16,460 bases of DNA from JBFWVD01 sp050246915 (GTDB lineage: Bacteria; Actinomycetota; Acidimicrobiia; Acidimicrobiales; Ilumatobacteraceae): contig JBFWVD010000099.1 in assembly GCA_050246915.1 (NCBI GenBank), forward strand, positions 1-16,460, given 5' to 3'. The notes below the pieces were generated by a model. It saw nothing but the letters and a program-made list of their open reading frames with translations, was not told the origin of the DNA and made no database searches. Position 1 is the first letter of the stretch; each line of letters starts with the position of its first letter. Below are positions 7,270-14,310 of this stretch, piece by piece. Made by a program: the position numbers and the translations under genes.

Positions 7270-7275
7270 AACCTA
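7270..7275 (-). promoter_or_regulatory. Possible -10 box of the kup promoter
   Basis: On the minus strand TAGGTT (7275-7270) matches TANNNT and lies 10 bases before the kup ATG, which would give a leader of only three or four bases. This fits the absence of a ribosome-binding site for kup. No matching -35 element is visible. Confidence 0.3.
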
Positions 7276-7319
7276 GCCCGAACTCAACCCCTCGCTGCGC
7301 TCGTGCACGAAGACGCGAA

Positions 7320-7372
7320 ACAGGCCGCCGGCGGATGCCAGCGGCCTGTCTTTTTGAGAGCCTCAGAGGCTC
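7320..7372 (-). terminator. Double hairpin after the cold shock gene
   Basis: Two inverted repeats lie between cspA and kup. One is a perfect 9-bp stem, ACAGGCCGC at 7320-7328 with GCGGCCTGT at 7341-7349 around a 12-base loop. The other is a 6-bp stem, GAGCCT with AGGCTC (7358-7372). For minus-strand transcripts from cspA the large hairpin comes second and is followed by TTTC. On the plus strand it is followed by CTTTTT, a better U-tract, but no plus-strand gene lies directly upstream. It is most likely the cspA terminator and may act in both directions. Confidence 0.7.
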
Positions 7373-7396
7373 CCCCGTGTCGTCAGAAGCGACTGC

Positions 7397-7597
7397 TCAG
7401 AGCGGACGAACGTTCTGAGCTTCCTCGCCCTTGCGCCCTTGGGCGACATCGAACTCCACAGCCTGACCCTCGACGAGCGACTTGTAGCCCGAACCCTGGA
7501 TGGCCGAGAAATGAACGAAAACGTCATTCCCCTGCTCACGTGAAATGAAGCCGAAGCCCTTCTCAGCATTGAAGAACTTGACGGTGCCTGTAGCCAT
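7397..7597 (-). CDS. cspA: CspA-family cold shock protein
   Basis: This 66-residue OB-fold nucleic-acid-binding protein is expected to act as an RNA chaperone, either in the cold or constitutively. The two RNA-binding motifs are intact: RNP1 as KGFGFI at 13-18 and RNP2 as VFVHF at 26-30. It begins MATGTVKFFNAEKGFGFI, as actinobacterial Csp proteins usually do, and has the standard length. A GAGAAGAG purine tract lies about ten bases before the ATG. It is a single-gene unit closed by the hairpins downstream, with a 228-bp region between it and the next plus-strand gene. A TAGTCT hexamer on the minus strand at 7659-7654 could be its -10 box, giving a leader near 50 bases; that is a guess. Several csp paralogues are normal in such genomes, so the symbol denotes the family rather than an orthologue. 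Confidence 0.96.
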   Translation of the reverse strand: MATGTVKFFNAEKGFGFISREQGNDVFVHFSAIQGSGYKSLVEGQAVEFDVAQGRKGEEAQNVRPL

Positions 7598-7825
7598 TGT
7601 GATTTTCTCTTCTCAATATCGGAACCGGCCAACGTGGCACGGACCGCACGGGCAGACTACATGCATGTGCCGCGAACCTCGCGCCACGGGGGAACGACGG
7701 GCGAACATCGGTGTCCTTTCTCGGTGACGTCGGTCATTCGGCTCGTCCGTGACGGTAGGGTCACCCGCTTACGACCTGTCGTCTCGAGGCATTGCCGAGG
7801 GGTGACGCAAGCCGATGAGGATGCG

Positions 7826-8089
7826 ATGCCCCCGAAGCGCCCCACCAAGAAGGCCAAACCCGTTGTCGCTCGTGAGGACCTGACGCCGTCGGAGTTGATC
7901 GCGTCCGAGATCGTGGCACGGTTCGGTGATCTCACCCCGTCCGTGAACCGCATTCTCGATGCGCCCATGGGCGAGGCCGGCCGGCTGCAGGCCATCACGT
8001 TGTTCCGTGACTCGCTCACACAGCCGAACGACCCGATGCGCAATCCCTTCGCGGCGATCGCCGCAGGTCAGGCCCTCGAAGCCGTCTGA
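7826..8089 (+). CDS. Small uncharacterised protein (87 aa)
   Basis: I do not recognise this protein. It opens with a lysine/proline-rich tail (MPPKRPTKKAKPVV). A helical-looking section follows, with LTPSELIASEIVARFGDLTP, then VNRILDAPMGEAGRLQAITLF and a small-residue C-terminus FAAIAAGQALEAV. It has no signal peptide, membrane helix or cysteines. ATG 7826 is chosen because GATGAGGA lies just upstream at good spacing, and sequence upstream of it in the same frame is arginine-rich with no protein-like character. An in-frame GTG at 7802 is possible. The basic N-terminus could bind nucleic acid, but that is speculation. The gene stands alone, starting 228 bp from the divergent cspA and converging on the membrane protein gene at 8124. 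The coding call rests on the ribosome-binding site and amino-acid composition. Confidence 0.65.
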   Translation: MPPKRPTKKAKPVVAREDLTPSELIASEIVARFGDLTPSVNRILDAPMGEAGRLQAITLFRDSLTQPNDPMRNPFAAIAAGQALEAV

Positions 8090-8106
8090 CCGACCACCGG
8101 CCTGTC

Positions 8107-8121
8107 GGCGCGTGTTGCGCC
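8107..8121. terminator. Weak hairpin between convergent genes
   Basis: A 5-bp stem, GGCGC and GCGCC around GTGTT, lies in the 34-bp gap between the convergent genes ending at 8089 and 8124. There is no T-tract, so it is only a possible two-way terminator. Confidence 0.25.
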
Positions 8122-8123
8122 AC

Positions 8124-9173
8124 TCACCCGGCACCCTCGGTTGCGTTGGTCCGCACTGATCGTCGCATCACCAGCACGACGATCGAACCGACGCCAGCGG
8201 GCAGGAACAAGCTGATGGCGCGATACGCGACCACTGCGGCGAGGCCCAGGTCGTATGGGATGGCGAATCGGTGCACGACAGCAGGGATGGCAGCCTCGAC
8301 GATGCCCAAGCCGCCCGGTACGAACGGCACCAGCACCGACACCGATGCCACCGATATCCCCAACAGGGCGATGTGGAACCCGACATCGGCGCCCGCACCG
8401 CGAAGCGCACACCACAGACAGGCCACATCACCGAGGAAGGCGATCGCGGTCAACACCCCGATCGTGATCCCCCGGCGAGGGTGACCCAAGAACTCGCGGG
8501 CCTCGCGCTGCCAGCGCGCCGCGGCCGCTCGTCGCTCCTCCACGGGACGGCGATGTTTCGACCGCCGCAACAGGCCGAGCCATGCCCCCACCCGCTCGAG
8601 AGCCGAGGATCGGGTGGCCAGCCAGGCCAAGAAGGCCAGGAAGATCAAGATCACCACCGAGATCACCACGAGCGGCCAGAAGTCGGCGAACGCACCCCGC
8701 TCGATCGACACCACCACGATGACGTTCACTGCCGAGATGAGGAGGAACACCAGCACGGACGTCCACTCGGCGAGGGCGAGGATGAGGGCGATACGCCGCC
8801 CCGGGACACCGCGATGGTTCAAGTACGACGCACTCAGGGCGATCCCGCCAGCCGGCGCTGCGGGTGCGAGTGGCCCGAACCCGGAGAGGATCAAACCGAC
8901 TCCGAGCGCCTGGCGACTGCTGAGGACGTCCGGTCCGACGAGATGGCGGATCTTGGACCCGAGGACGAAGTAGCTGCCGGCCTCGAATGCCACCGCCGGG
9001 ATCAACCATCGGAGGTCGACCTGGCTCAGCGCGTCGCGGGCTTCAGCGAGGCCGCCGGCGGCGCTCACGGCCACCCAAGCCGCCAACACCCCCACGACCA
9101 GGCCGATGAGCCAGCCCAGAACGGTCAGGCGGCGTAGCGGATGATCGGTGCTCATCGGGTCGGCACGGTTCAT
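8124..9173 (-). CDS. Flippase-like integral membrane protein (LPG synthase TM / UPF0104 family)
   Basis: This 349-residue polytopic membrane protein is of the lysylphosphatidylglycerol-synthase transmembrane type, a group with AglD-like flippase-associated members. I see about eight hydrophobic segments, the first at about 16-40 (VLGWLIGLVVGVLAAWVAVSA). Family marks are LILSGFGPLAPAAPAGGIAL near 93-112 and VSVLVPFVPGGLGIVEAAI near 279-297, the P-G-G-x-G-x-x-E element of the C-terminal half. A charged cytoplasmic loop (RRSKHRRPVEERRAAAARWQ) lies near 205-224. The soluble aminoacyl-transferase domain of true MprF is absent, so it should not make lysyl-PG itself; it may translocate a lipid or polyprenyl-linked sugar. 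ATG 9173 follows a GGGGGCAC stretch, and ATG 9155 is an alternative. It is divergent from the GGDEF gene at 9265. Confidence 0.85.
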   Translation of the reverse strand: MNRADPMSTDHPLRRLTVLGWLIGLVVGVLAAWVAVSAAGGLAEARDALSQVDLRWLIPAVAFEAGSYFVLGSKIRHLVGPDVLSSRQALGVGLILSGFGPLAPAAPAGGIALSASYLNHRGVPGRRIALILALAEWTSVLVFLLISAVNVIVVVSIERGAFADFWPLVVISVVILIFLAFLAWLATRSSALERVGAWLGLLRRSKHRRPVEERRAAAARWQREAREFLGHPRRGITIGVLTAIAFLGDVACLWCALRGAGADVGFHIALLGISVASVSVLVPFVPGGLGIVEAAIPAVVHRFAIPYDLGLAAVVAYRAISLFLPAGVGSIVVLVMRRSVRTNATEGAG

Positions 9174-9264
9174 GTGCCCCCATCATCGGTCATCGTTGCC
9201 GATTTCCCCAGTAGCGAACGGCTTTCGGCCTTTACGGGGACGTTGGTGGACCGATGGAGAGGCA

Positions 9265-10572
9265 ATGACCGATGAGCGGACGAGTGGTGAGGCGAGCGCG
9301 CCCGAACCGTCCGCGCCGGGATCGTCCGCGTCGGGCGACATCCGTGACGCCGTGGTGTCGGCCTCGCTGGTAGAGCAAGCACGCGAGCGCGCTCGCGGCG
9401 CGCGCCAGACGTCCGATCGGATCTCGGCGTTGATCACTGCGGGCGGATTCTTGGTCGTCATGAGCATCTGGCCGCTTCTCGCCGAGGCGCGCCCAGCGCT
9501 CTTGACGATGCTCGCGTGTATCGCGGTGCACGCCATGGCATCGTCGGTGGAGTTCGAGATCGGCCCGGGATCGGCCATCCCCACCACTCCAGTGTTGTAC
9601 GTCGCGGCCTTCCTCCTTCCCCCGTCCGTGCTGCCCCTCGTGGTGTTCTGCGGTCTGCTCACCTCCTCGTCGCTGGCGCGCCTGCGCGACCCCAGTCGGC
9701 GTGAGCGACTCGACGTCCTGGCAGCCTCGGCGTGGCATTGCGTGGGACCGGCCGCCGTGTTCGCGCTGGCGCACGTGACACATCCCGCTCTCGATGACCT
9801 TGGCATCTACGCGTTGGCCTTGTTGAGCCAGCTGGCGCTCGACGCGATGTCGTCGTGGATCAGGAACTGCTACGGCCTCGGCGTACCGACACGCCGGTTG
9901 TTCGACGCCCTCGCGTTCACGTTCCTCGTCGACGTGCTGCTGGCTCCGCTGGGCATCGTGTGTGCGCTGAGCGACGACCGGACCGCAGCACCGCTGCTCT
10001 TCTTGCTGCCGCAACTGGCGTTGCTCGCGATCTTGCAGCGCGATCGCCGTCGCCAGGTCGACAGCGCGGTGCTGCTCGGTCAGGCCTTCGTCGAGAGCTC
10101 CGACAGTGCTCGTCGCGACGCGCTCACCGGCCTTCGTAACCGGCTGGCGTGGGAGGAAGGACTCGTGCAGGCCCGCAACGCCGGCGAGGCAGTGGGCGTC
10201 GTGCTGCTCGACGCCGATGGGCTCAAGATCGCCAATGATCATCACGGCCACGAGATGGGTGACCGGCTGCTCAGCGCCATCGCGCAGGCCATCTCGGCAT
10301 GCACCGCGGACGATCCGAGGGTCACCGCTGCGCGCATCGGCGGTGACGAGTTCGGCATCTTGGTGCGTGGGCCCCGCGCGGCAACGACCGCTGAGTTGGC
10401 CGAGCAGGTGCGCCGCGCGCTCGCCACTGCAGAGGCTCTCGACGGCGTGGTACCGGTGGCCGCTTCGCTCGGCTACGCGACGGCACCGGATCCGTCGGTA
10501 CTCGATGAGACGCTGGCTGCCGCCGATCGCAGTGTGTACGTCGACAAGGGCGAGCGGCGTCGCACGCGCTGA
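9265..10572 (+). CDS. Membrane-anchored GGDEF protein (probable diguanylate cyclase)
   Basis: This 435-residue protein should make cyclic di-GMP from two GTP. Residues 1-50 are polar and soluble. About 52-258 holds several hydrophobic segments (for example ALITAGGFLVVMSIWPLL and ALLTMLACIAVHAMA), an unclassified membrane sensor domain. A short helical linker leads to the GGDEF domain at about 275-430. It starts with DALTGLRNR at 285-293. The metal-site aspartate is in LLDADGL (D316), followed by N324/D325 and GHEMGD ending at D333. The intact active-site motif GGDEF is at 359-363. The inhibitory I-site RxxD, expected nine residues before the motif, is not present (D-P-R-V instead), so product inhibition may be weak. 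ATG 9265 is preceded by GGAGAGG at ideal spacing. No EAL or HD-GYP domain or partner gene is adjacent. It converges on the transporter at 10643. Confidence 0.92.
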   Translation: MTDERTSGEASAPEPSAPGSSASGDIRDAVVSASLVEQARERARGARQTSDRISALITAGGFLVVMSIWPLLAEARPALLTMLACIAVHAMASSVEFEIGPGSAIPTTPVLYVAAFLLPPSVLPLVVFCGLLTSSSLARLRDPSRRERLDVLAASAWHCVGPAAVFALAHVTHPALDDLGIYALALLSQLALDAMSSWIRNCYGLGVPTRRLFDALAFTFLVDVLLAPLGIVCALSDDRTAAPLLFLLPQLALLAILQRDRRRQVDSAVLLGQAFVESSDSARRDALTGLRNRLAWEEGLVQARNAGEAVGVVLLDADGLKIANDHHGHEMGDRLLSAIAQAISACTADDPRVTAARIGGDEFGILVRGPRAATTAELAEQVRRALATAEALDGVVPVAASLGYATAPDPSVLDETLAAADRSVYVDKGERRRTR

Positions 10573-10642
10573 ACGCACGACGCGACCAGACATTCGTCAA
10601 CGGCGTTCTACTCGCGAGACCGGTGGTCGTGGTGGATCGAGG

Positions 10643-12232
10643 TCAGAGCAGGAACTGGATGGCGATGATCTTGGCGATCATGGCCACCGGGAACACGAGG
10701 GCATAGGCCTCCCCCACGCGATCGTCTCCCCGGGTGCGATCGAGCGCATAGGACAGCGCGGCCGGCTGGGTCTCGATCCCGGCGAACCCTCCCGCGATCG
10801 AGGGCACGTCGTCGCGATGCACCACCAGCTCGATCACCAACGGAACAACCGCCGCGAACGCGGCGGCGAGCACAGTGCCGGCCAGCACCAACTCGGCGCC
10901 GCGGCGGGTGGCAATGGCGTCGGCGAACGCCGTTCCCGATCCGAGACCGGCGGCGGCGAGGAACATCAAGATGCCGACCTGGCGCAGCACCAGGTTCGCA
11001 CCGTGCGGGAGCTGCCAGGTGACCGGCCCCGTGCGGGAGATGACCCCGAGCGCCAGGCCCACCACGAGCGGACCACCGCCGGGTCCGAGCCCAGCGTGTA
11101 CGCGCCCAGGCAGCGCGATCTCGATGGTGCCCAGGCCCAGCCCGGCCGCGATGCCGAGCGCGAAGCCCACGCCGTCCACCTCACCGAGCCGCCGCTCCGA
11201 GTCGCCGAGCAGGCGGGCCACCTCGGCGATCCGCTCCACCGGGCCGACAACGCGCACCCGGTCACCGAGTTGGAGCATGGTGTCGGGCGTGGCGACCATG
11301 TCGGTATCGCCTCGACGCACCCGGGTGGCCGTGACACCGAAGGTGGGACCGAGGGCCAGTTCGTCGAGCCGTCGACCGGCGATCTTGCGGTTCGACACGG
11401 CGATGCGGCGGAAGTCGAACAGCGATCGATCGAGCGGCAGATGTCGATCGCTGCGTTCCCCGATCTCGTTCGACAGTCGGGCAACGGCGTCGGGAGGACC
11501 GAGCACCACCACACAGTCACCTCGCTGGAGAATGCGATCGTCGGTGGGCAGAGCGACATCGCCAGAGTGCTCGACCCGGCTCACGACCACACCGGGATGC
11601 GCAGCGAGGAGGTCGATGAGGCGAACGGTGAGATCGCGCGAGACGCGCACCGTCCAGTTCACGATGTCACCGATCGGCTCCGGCCCCGGATCGAGCCGGA
11701 CCGGATGCGGGAGACGACGGCCGACCAGCAACGTGATGACCACGAGCATCGACACCACAGCGGCGGGATAGGCGAGCGAGTAGGCGACCACAGGGTCACC
11801 GTTGTCGAGCCCTTTGGTGGCGGCTTGCAACGCGGGCGTGTTGGTGGTCGATCCAGCGAAGAGCCCCGCCCGGTCGGCGGCGTCGAGACCGAGGGCCGCC
11901 GCCATGGCCCAACAACCAGCAGCCAGTGCGGCTACCAGCGCGATCGTGGCCGCCACCAAACGGGCTCCCCCGCGCCTCACGCTGGCGAGGAACGTTGGCC
12001 CCGACGCCAAACCGATGGTGTAGGTGAACAGCACCAGCCCCAACTCACGGAACAACCCCAGTCCGCTGGCCCTGCTGAACCGCGCATCGACGGCACCGAC
12101 GCCGAGGCCGGCGAACAGTGCGGCCGCGGGGCCCAGCGAGATGCCCCGCCACATCACGCTTCCGGCAGCAGCGCCGATAGCCATCACCACGAACACCAGC
12201 AGCACGGGGTCCTCGGCGAGCGTGTCGATCAC
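10643..12232 (-). CDS. AspT/YidE-family transporter with two RCK_C-like domains
   Basis: This 529-residue membrane protein is of the aspartate:alanine exchanger family (AspT, YidE, YbjL). The architecture is symmetrical. An N-terminal membrane half at about 8-175 contains GSTTNTPAL at 127-135. Two soluble TrkA-C/RCK_C-like domains follow at about 195-345; each ends with a D-R-I-L-Q-R-G-D or D-T-M-L-Q-L-G-D turn and then VVVLGPPDAV or VRVVGPVERI. A second membrane half runs from about 350 to 529, with the matching GFAGIETQPAAL at 482-493. Exchange of a carboxylate or amino acid is expected from the family, but the substrate is unknown. In the second half the usual T-x-x-P-A-L signature reads E-T-Q-P-A-A-L, a small variation. 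ATG 12232 is the first start in frame. It is divergent from the SDR gene across a 163-bp intergenic region with no clear operator. Confidence 0.9.
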   Translation of the reverse strand: MIDTLAEDPVLLVFVVMAIGAAAGSVMWRGISLGPAAALFAGLGVGAVDARFSRASGLGLFRELGLVLFTYTIGLASGPTFLASVRRGGARLVAATIALVAALAAGCWAMAAALGLDAADRAGLFAGSTTNTPALQAATKGLDNGDPVVAYSLAYPAAVVSMLVVITLLVGRRLPHPVRLDPGPEPIGDIVNWTVRVSRDLTVRLIDLLAAHPGVVVSRVEHSGDVALPTDDRILQRGDCVVVLGPPDAVARLSNEIGERSDRHLPLDRSLFDFRRIAVSNRKIAGRRLDELALGPTFGVTATRVRRGDTDMVATPDTMLQLGDRVRVVGPVERIAEVARLLGDSERRLGEVDGVGFALGIAAGLGLGTIEIALPGRVHAGLGPGGGPLVVGLALGVISRTGPVTWQLPHGANLVLRQVGILMFLAAAGLGSGTAFADAIATRRGAELVLAGTVLAAAFAAVVPLVIELVVHRDDVPSIAGGFAGIETQPAALSYALDRTRGDDRVGEAYALVFPVAMIAKIIAIQFLL

Positions 12233-12395
12233 CGACCAACCCTAGGTGCGCGCCGAGGTCCCATGACGTTCCCACCGGTGACGTTCGCGTTGCGGCTCGC
12301 TTTCGGTCGCCTGCGAACCCTGCCCAGTACGTTTGGCACGGGCCGGAGAGACCGGCGCAGTGTGCGGCCTCGGCCGCCCAAGGGGAGGACTCATC

Positions 12396-13310
12396 ATGGG
12401 TTTGCTGGACGGCAAGGTTGCCATCGTCACCGGTGCAGGTCGCGGGATCGGCCGCGGTCACGCATTGCTGTTGGCCAAGGAGGGCGCGTCGGTCGTGGTG
12501 AACGACCTCGGCGGCGATGGACGCGGTGAAGGCTCCGACCTCACACCTGCGCAGCAAGTCGTGGCCGAGATCGAGGCAATGGGCGGACGTGCGGTGGCCA
12601 ACGGGGCCAACGTCGCCAACTGGAAGCAATCGGAGGAGATGATCGCTCAGGCCGTCGAGGTGTTCGGTGGTCTCGACATCCTCATCAACAACGCCGGCAT
12701 CTTGCGCGATCGCATCTCGTTCAACATGTCCGAAGAGGAATGGGACGTGGTGGTCGAGGTGGTCCTGAAGGGCTGCTTCGCTCCGGCCCGTCACGCCGCG
12801 GCCTACTGGAAAGCGCTCAACAAGCGCACCGAACAGCCGGTCAACGGTGTGATCGTGAACACCTCGTCGGCCTCTGGGCTCTACGGCAACAGCGGACAGG
12901 CCAACTACGCGGCGGCCAAGATGGGAATCGCGGGCATGACCATCACCATGGCACGAGAGCTCGAGCGCATCGGCGTTCGGTGCAATGCCATCGCTCCCAC
13001 AGCGGCCACCCGCCTGCTCGGCACGGTCCTCAAGGATCTGCCCGAGATCCCGGAGGGTCAGCACAATCCTCTCGATCCCAATCAGATCGCGCCGCTGGTG
13101 GTGTGGCTGTGCACCGAGCATGCAGCCGGTATCACCGGTCAGGTGTTCGCGGTGAGCGGCGCGCGGATCCAGCTGGTGAAGGGCTGGCATCCGGTGACGC
13201 AGATCGACGCTGGCGACGAGGACTGGACCATTGAGCGCATCGAGTCATTGCGACCGAAGTTCCTGGCGGACCATGATCTGGGCCTGCCGGAATTCAACCC
13301 GCAGCTCTGA
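12396..13310 (+). CDS. SDR, (R)-3-hydroxyacyl-CoA dehydrogenase (MFE-2) type
   Basis: This is an NAD(P)-dependent short-chain dehydrogenase of 304 residues. The cofactor loop TGAGRGIG is at 12-19 and NNAG at 98-101. The catalytic set is S158 (NTSSASG), Y171 and K175 (YAAAK). The stretch VVVNDLGGDGRGEG after the second strand, with acidic ND, favours NAD+. This stretch and the long insert after it are typical of the 17-beta-HSD4/MFE-2 group that oxidises 3-hydroxyacyl-CoA in fatty-acid or sterol side-chain breakdown. The ~55-residue C-terminal extension (GWHPVTQIDAGDEDW onward) also occurs in that group. The start ATG 12396 has AGGGGAGGA (12381-12389) upstream, an excellent ribosome-binding site. 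The substrate is inferred. It is a single gene closed by the hairpin at 13344. Confidence 0.92.
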   Translation: MGLLDGKVAIVTGAGRGIGRGHALLLAKEGASVVVNDLGGDGRGEGSDLTPAQQVVAEIEAMGGRAVANGANVANWKQSEEMIAQAVEVFGGLDILINNAGILRDRISFNMSEEEWDVVVEVVLKGCFAPARHAAAYWKALNKRTEQPVNGVIVNTSSASGLYGNSGQANYAAAKMGIAGMTITMARELERIGVRCNAIAPTAATRLLGTVLKDLPEIPEGQHNPLDPNQIAPLVVWLCTEHAAGITGQVFAVSGARIQLVKGWHPVTQIDAGDEDWTIERIESLRPKFLADHDLGLPEFNPQL

Positions 13311-13343
13311 CCACCACGTCCCTCAGGCTGTCAATGTGAGTTG

Positions 13344-13380
13344 ACGTGGCGCAGGTGTCCGAGCGATGCCTGCGCCACGT
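13344..13380. terminator. Bidirectional hairpin terminator between convergent genes
   Basis: A perfect 12-bp stem, ACGTGGCGCAGG at 13344-13355 with CCTGCGCCACGT at 13369-13380, encloses a 13-base loop in the 86-bp gap between the convergent SDR and LLM genes. There is no T-tract on either side, so it may work as a U-less terminator, as is common in actinobacteria, and may protect both 3' ends. Confidence 0.75.
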
Positions 13381-13396
13381 TCGCTCGCGGGTTCTG

Positions 13397-14305
13397 TCAG
13401 AGAGATGCCAACAACTCGAGGGTTCGTCGCTGATCGGTTGCGGGCCCGAACGGCACGGCAATGAAGTCGGTGAGTCCGGTGTCGCAAAGTGTGGCGATGC
13501 GCGAGCCGATGTGCTGCTCGTCGCCAATGATGGCAACGTCGGCCGGTCCCGCTGCACCCTCGCGATCGAGCATGGCTCGATATGACGGCAGCTGCCCGTA
13601 GTGGGCGAACTCGGTCGCTGCTGTCTCGCGTGCGGCATCGACATCGGCGGTGAGCAGGATCGGCAGCCCGGCGATGGTCCGAGGAACTGGCCGCTGTGCA
13701 GCAGCCGCCGCGGCATGGAGCTTGGGAACGATGTGATCGGTCAGGGTGTGCGGGCCAGTCATCCAGGTGATGGTCCCGTCGCCGACCGCGCCGGCCAGTT
13801 CGAGCATCTTGTCTCCCATGGCGGCCAGCAGGATGGGGAATGGCGTGGCGCCCTCCACCTGCACGGGCATGAAGGTCGAGGCGGTGAGCGTCTCGCCTCG
13901 AAAGCGCACGGTACCGTTGTCCCGAATGGCGATCAGCACGGAGAGGTACTCGCTCATGTGGCGGGCCGGCTTGTCGAACGAGTAGCCGTACATCTTCTCG
14001 ATGACCGGCTTGTGGGACAGTCCGACGCCGAGAGCGAGGCGCCCGCCGATGGCGGCCTGCACGGTGAGCGCCTGGCTCGCCAGCATCAGGGGATGACGGG
14101 GGTAGGTGGGGACGACGGCGGTGCCCAGCTCGATGCCAGGTACCACGCGGCCCACCAGGGCCAGCTGGGTGAGGGCATCGGCGGCGAACGTCTGAGCCAT
14201 CCACGCGGAGTGCAACCCGAGTTGCGCGAGGCCGGAGATGTACTCGGTCAGAGCGTCGAGGCCCAGGTTGTCGGTGATGATGACACCGATGCGAAGGTCG
14301 GACAT
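13397..14305 (-). CDS. LLM-class F420-dependent oxidoreductase (second)
   Basis: This 302-residue luciferase-like TIM-barrel oxidoreductase is distinct from the one at 1612. It has MSDLRIGVIITDNLGLD on the first strand and GTAVVPTYPRHPLMLASQAL at 61-80. GGRLALGVGLSHKPVIEKMY at 88-107 is the classic F420-binding LLM pattern, followed by PILLAAMGDKMLELAGAVGDG. The C-terminal third (DVAIIGDEQHIGSRIATL) matches the F420-dependent subgroup that TIGR models describe as Rv-type enzymes; I assign no orthologue. The gene starts 5 bp after the stop of the DapB-like gene, with only a weak ribosome-binding sequence, so translation is probably coupled. The frame is open far upstream, but that longer reading is antisense-like arginine-rich sequence overlapping the DapB-like gene. 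A joint role with the DapB-like dehydrogenase is inferred from the spacing. Confidence 0.9.
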   Translation of the reverse strand: MSDLRIGVIITDNLGLDALTEYISGLAQLGLHSAWMAQTFAADALTQLALVGRVVPGIELGTAVVPTYPRHPLMLASQALTVQAAIGGRLALGVGLSHKPVIEKMYGYSFDKPARHMSEYLSVLIAIRDNGTVRFRGETLTASTFMPVQVEGATPFPILLAAMGDKMLELAGAVGDGTITWMTGPHTLTDHIVPKLHAAAAAAQRPVPRTIAGLPILLTADVDAARETAATEFAHYGQLPSYRAMLDREGAAGPADVAIIGDEQHIGSRIATLCDTGLTDFIAVPFGPATDQRRTLELLASL

Positions 14306-14310
14306 GACGA

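Noticed and set aside
7320..7372. The palindromes near cspA as a mobile-element end or attachment site
   Set aside because: The position just after the cspA stop and the hairpin geometry fit a terminator; no integrase, target duplication or second copy is visible in the window.
8124..9173. Calling the membrane protein MprF (lysyl-phosphatidylglycerol synthase)
   Set aside because: Only the flippase-like membrane domain is present; there is no soluble aminoacyl-transferase domain.
10106..12529. An 807-codon plus-strand open frame opposite the AspT-like transporter
   Set aside because: Its translation is Arg/Gly/Glu/His-rich without any domain, it is antisense to a fully convincing transporter, and it overlaps both the GGDEF and SDR genes. 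High-GC codon bias explains the missing stops.
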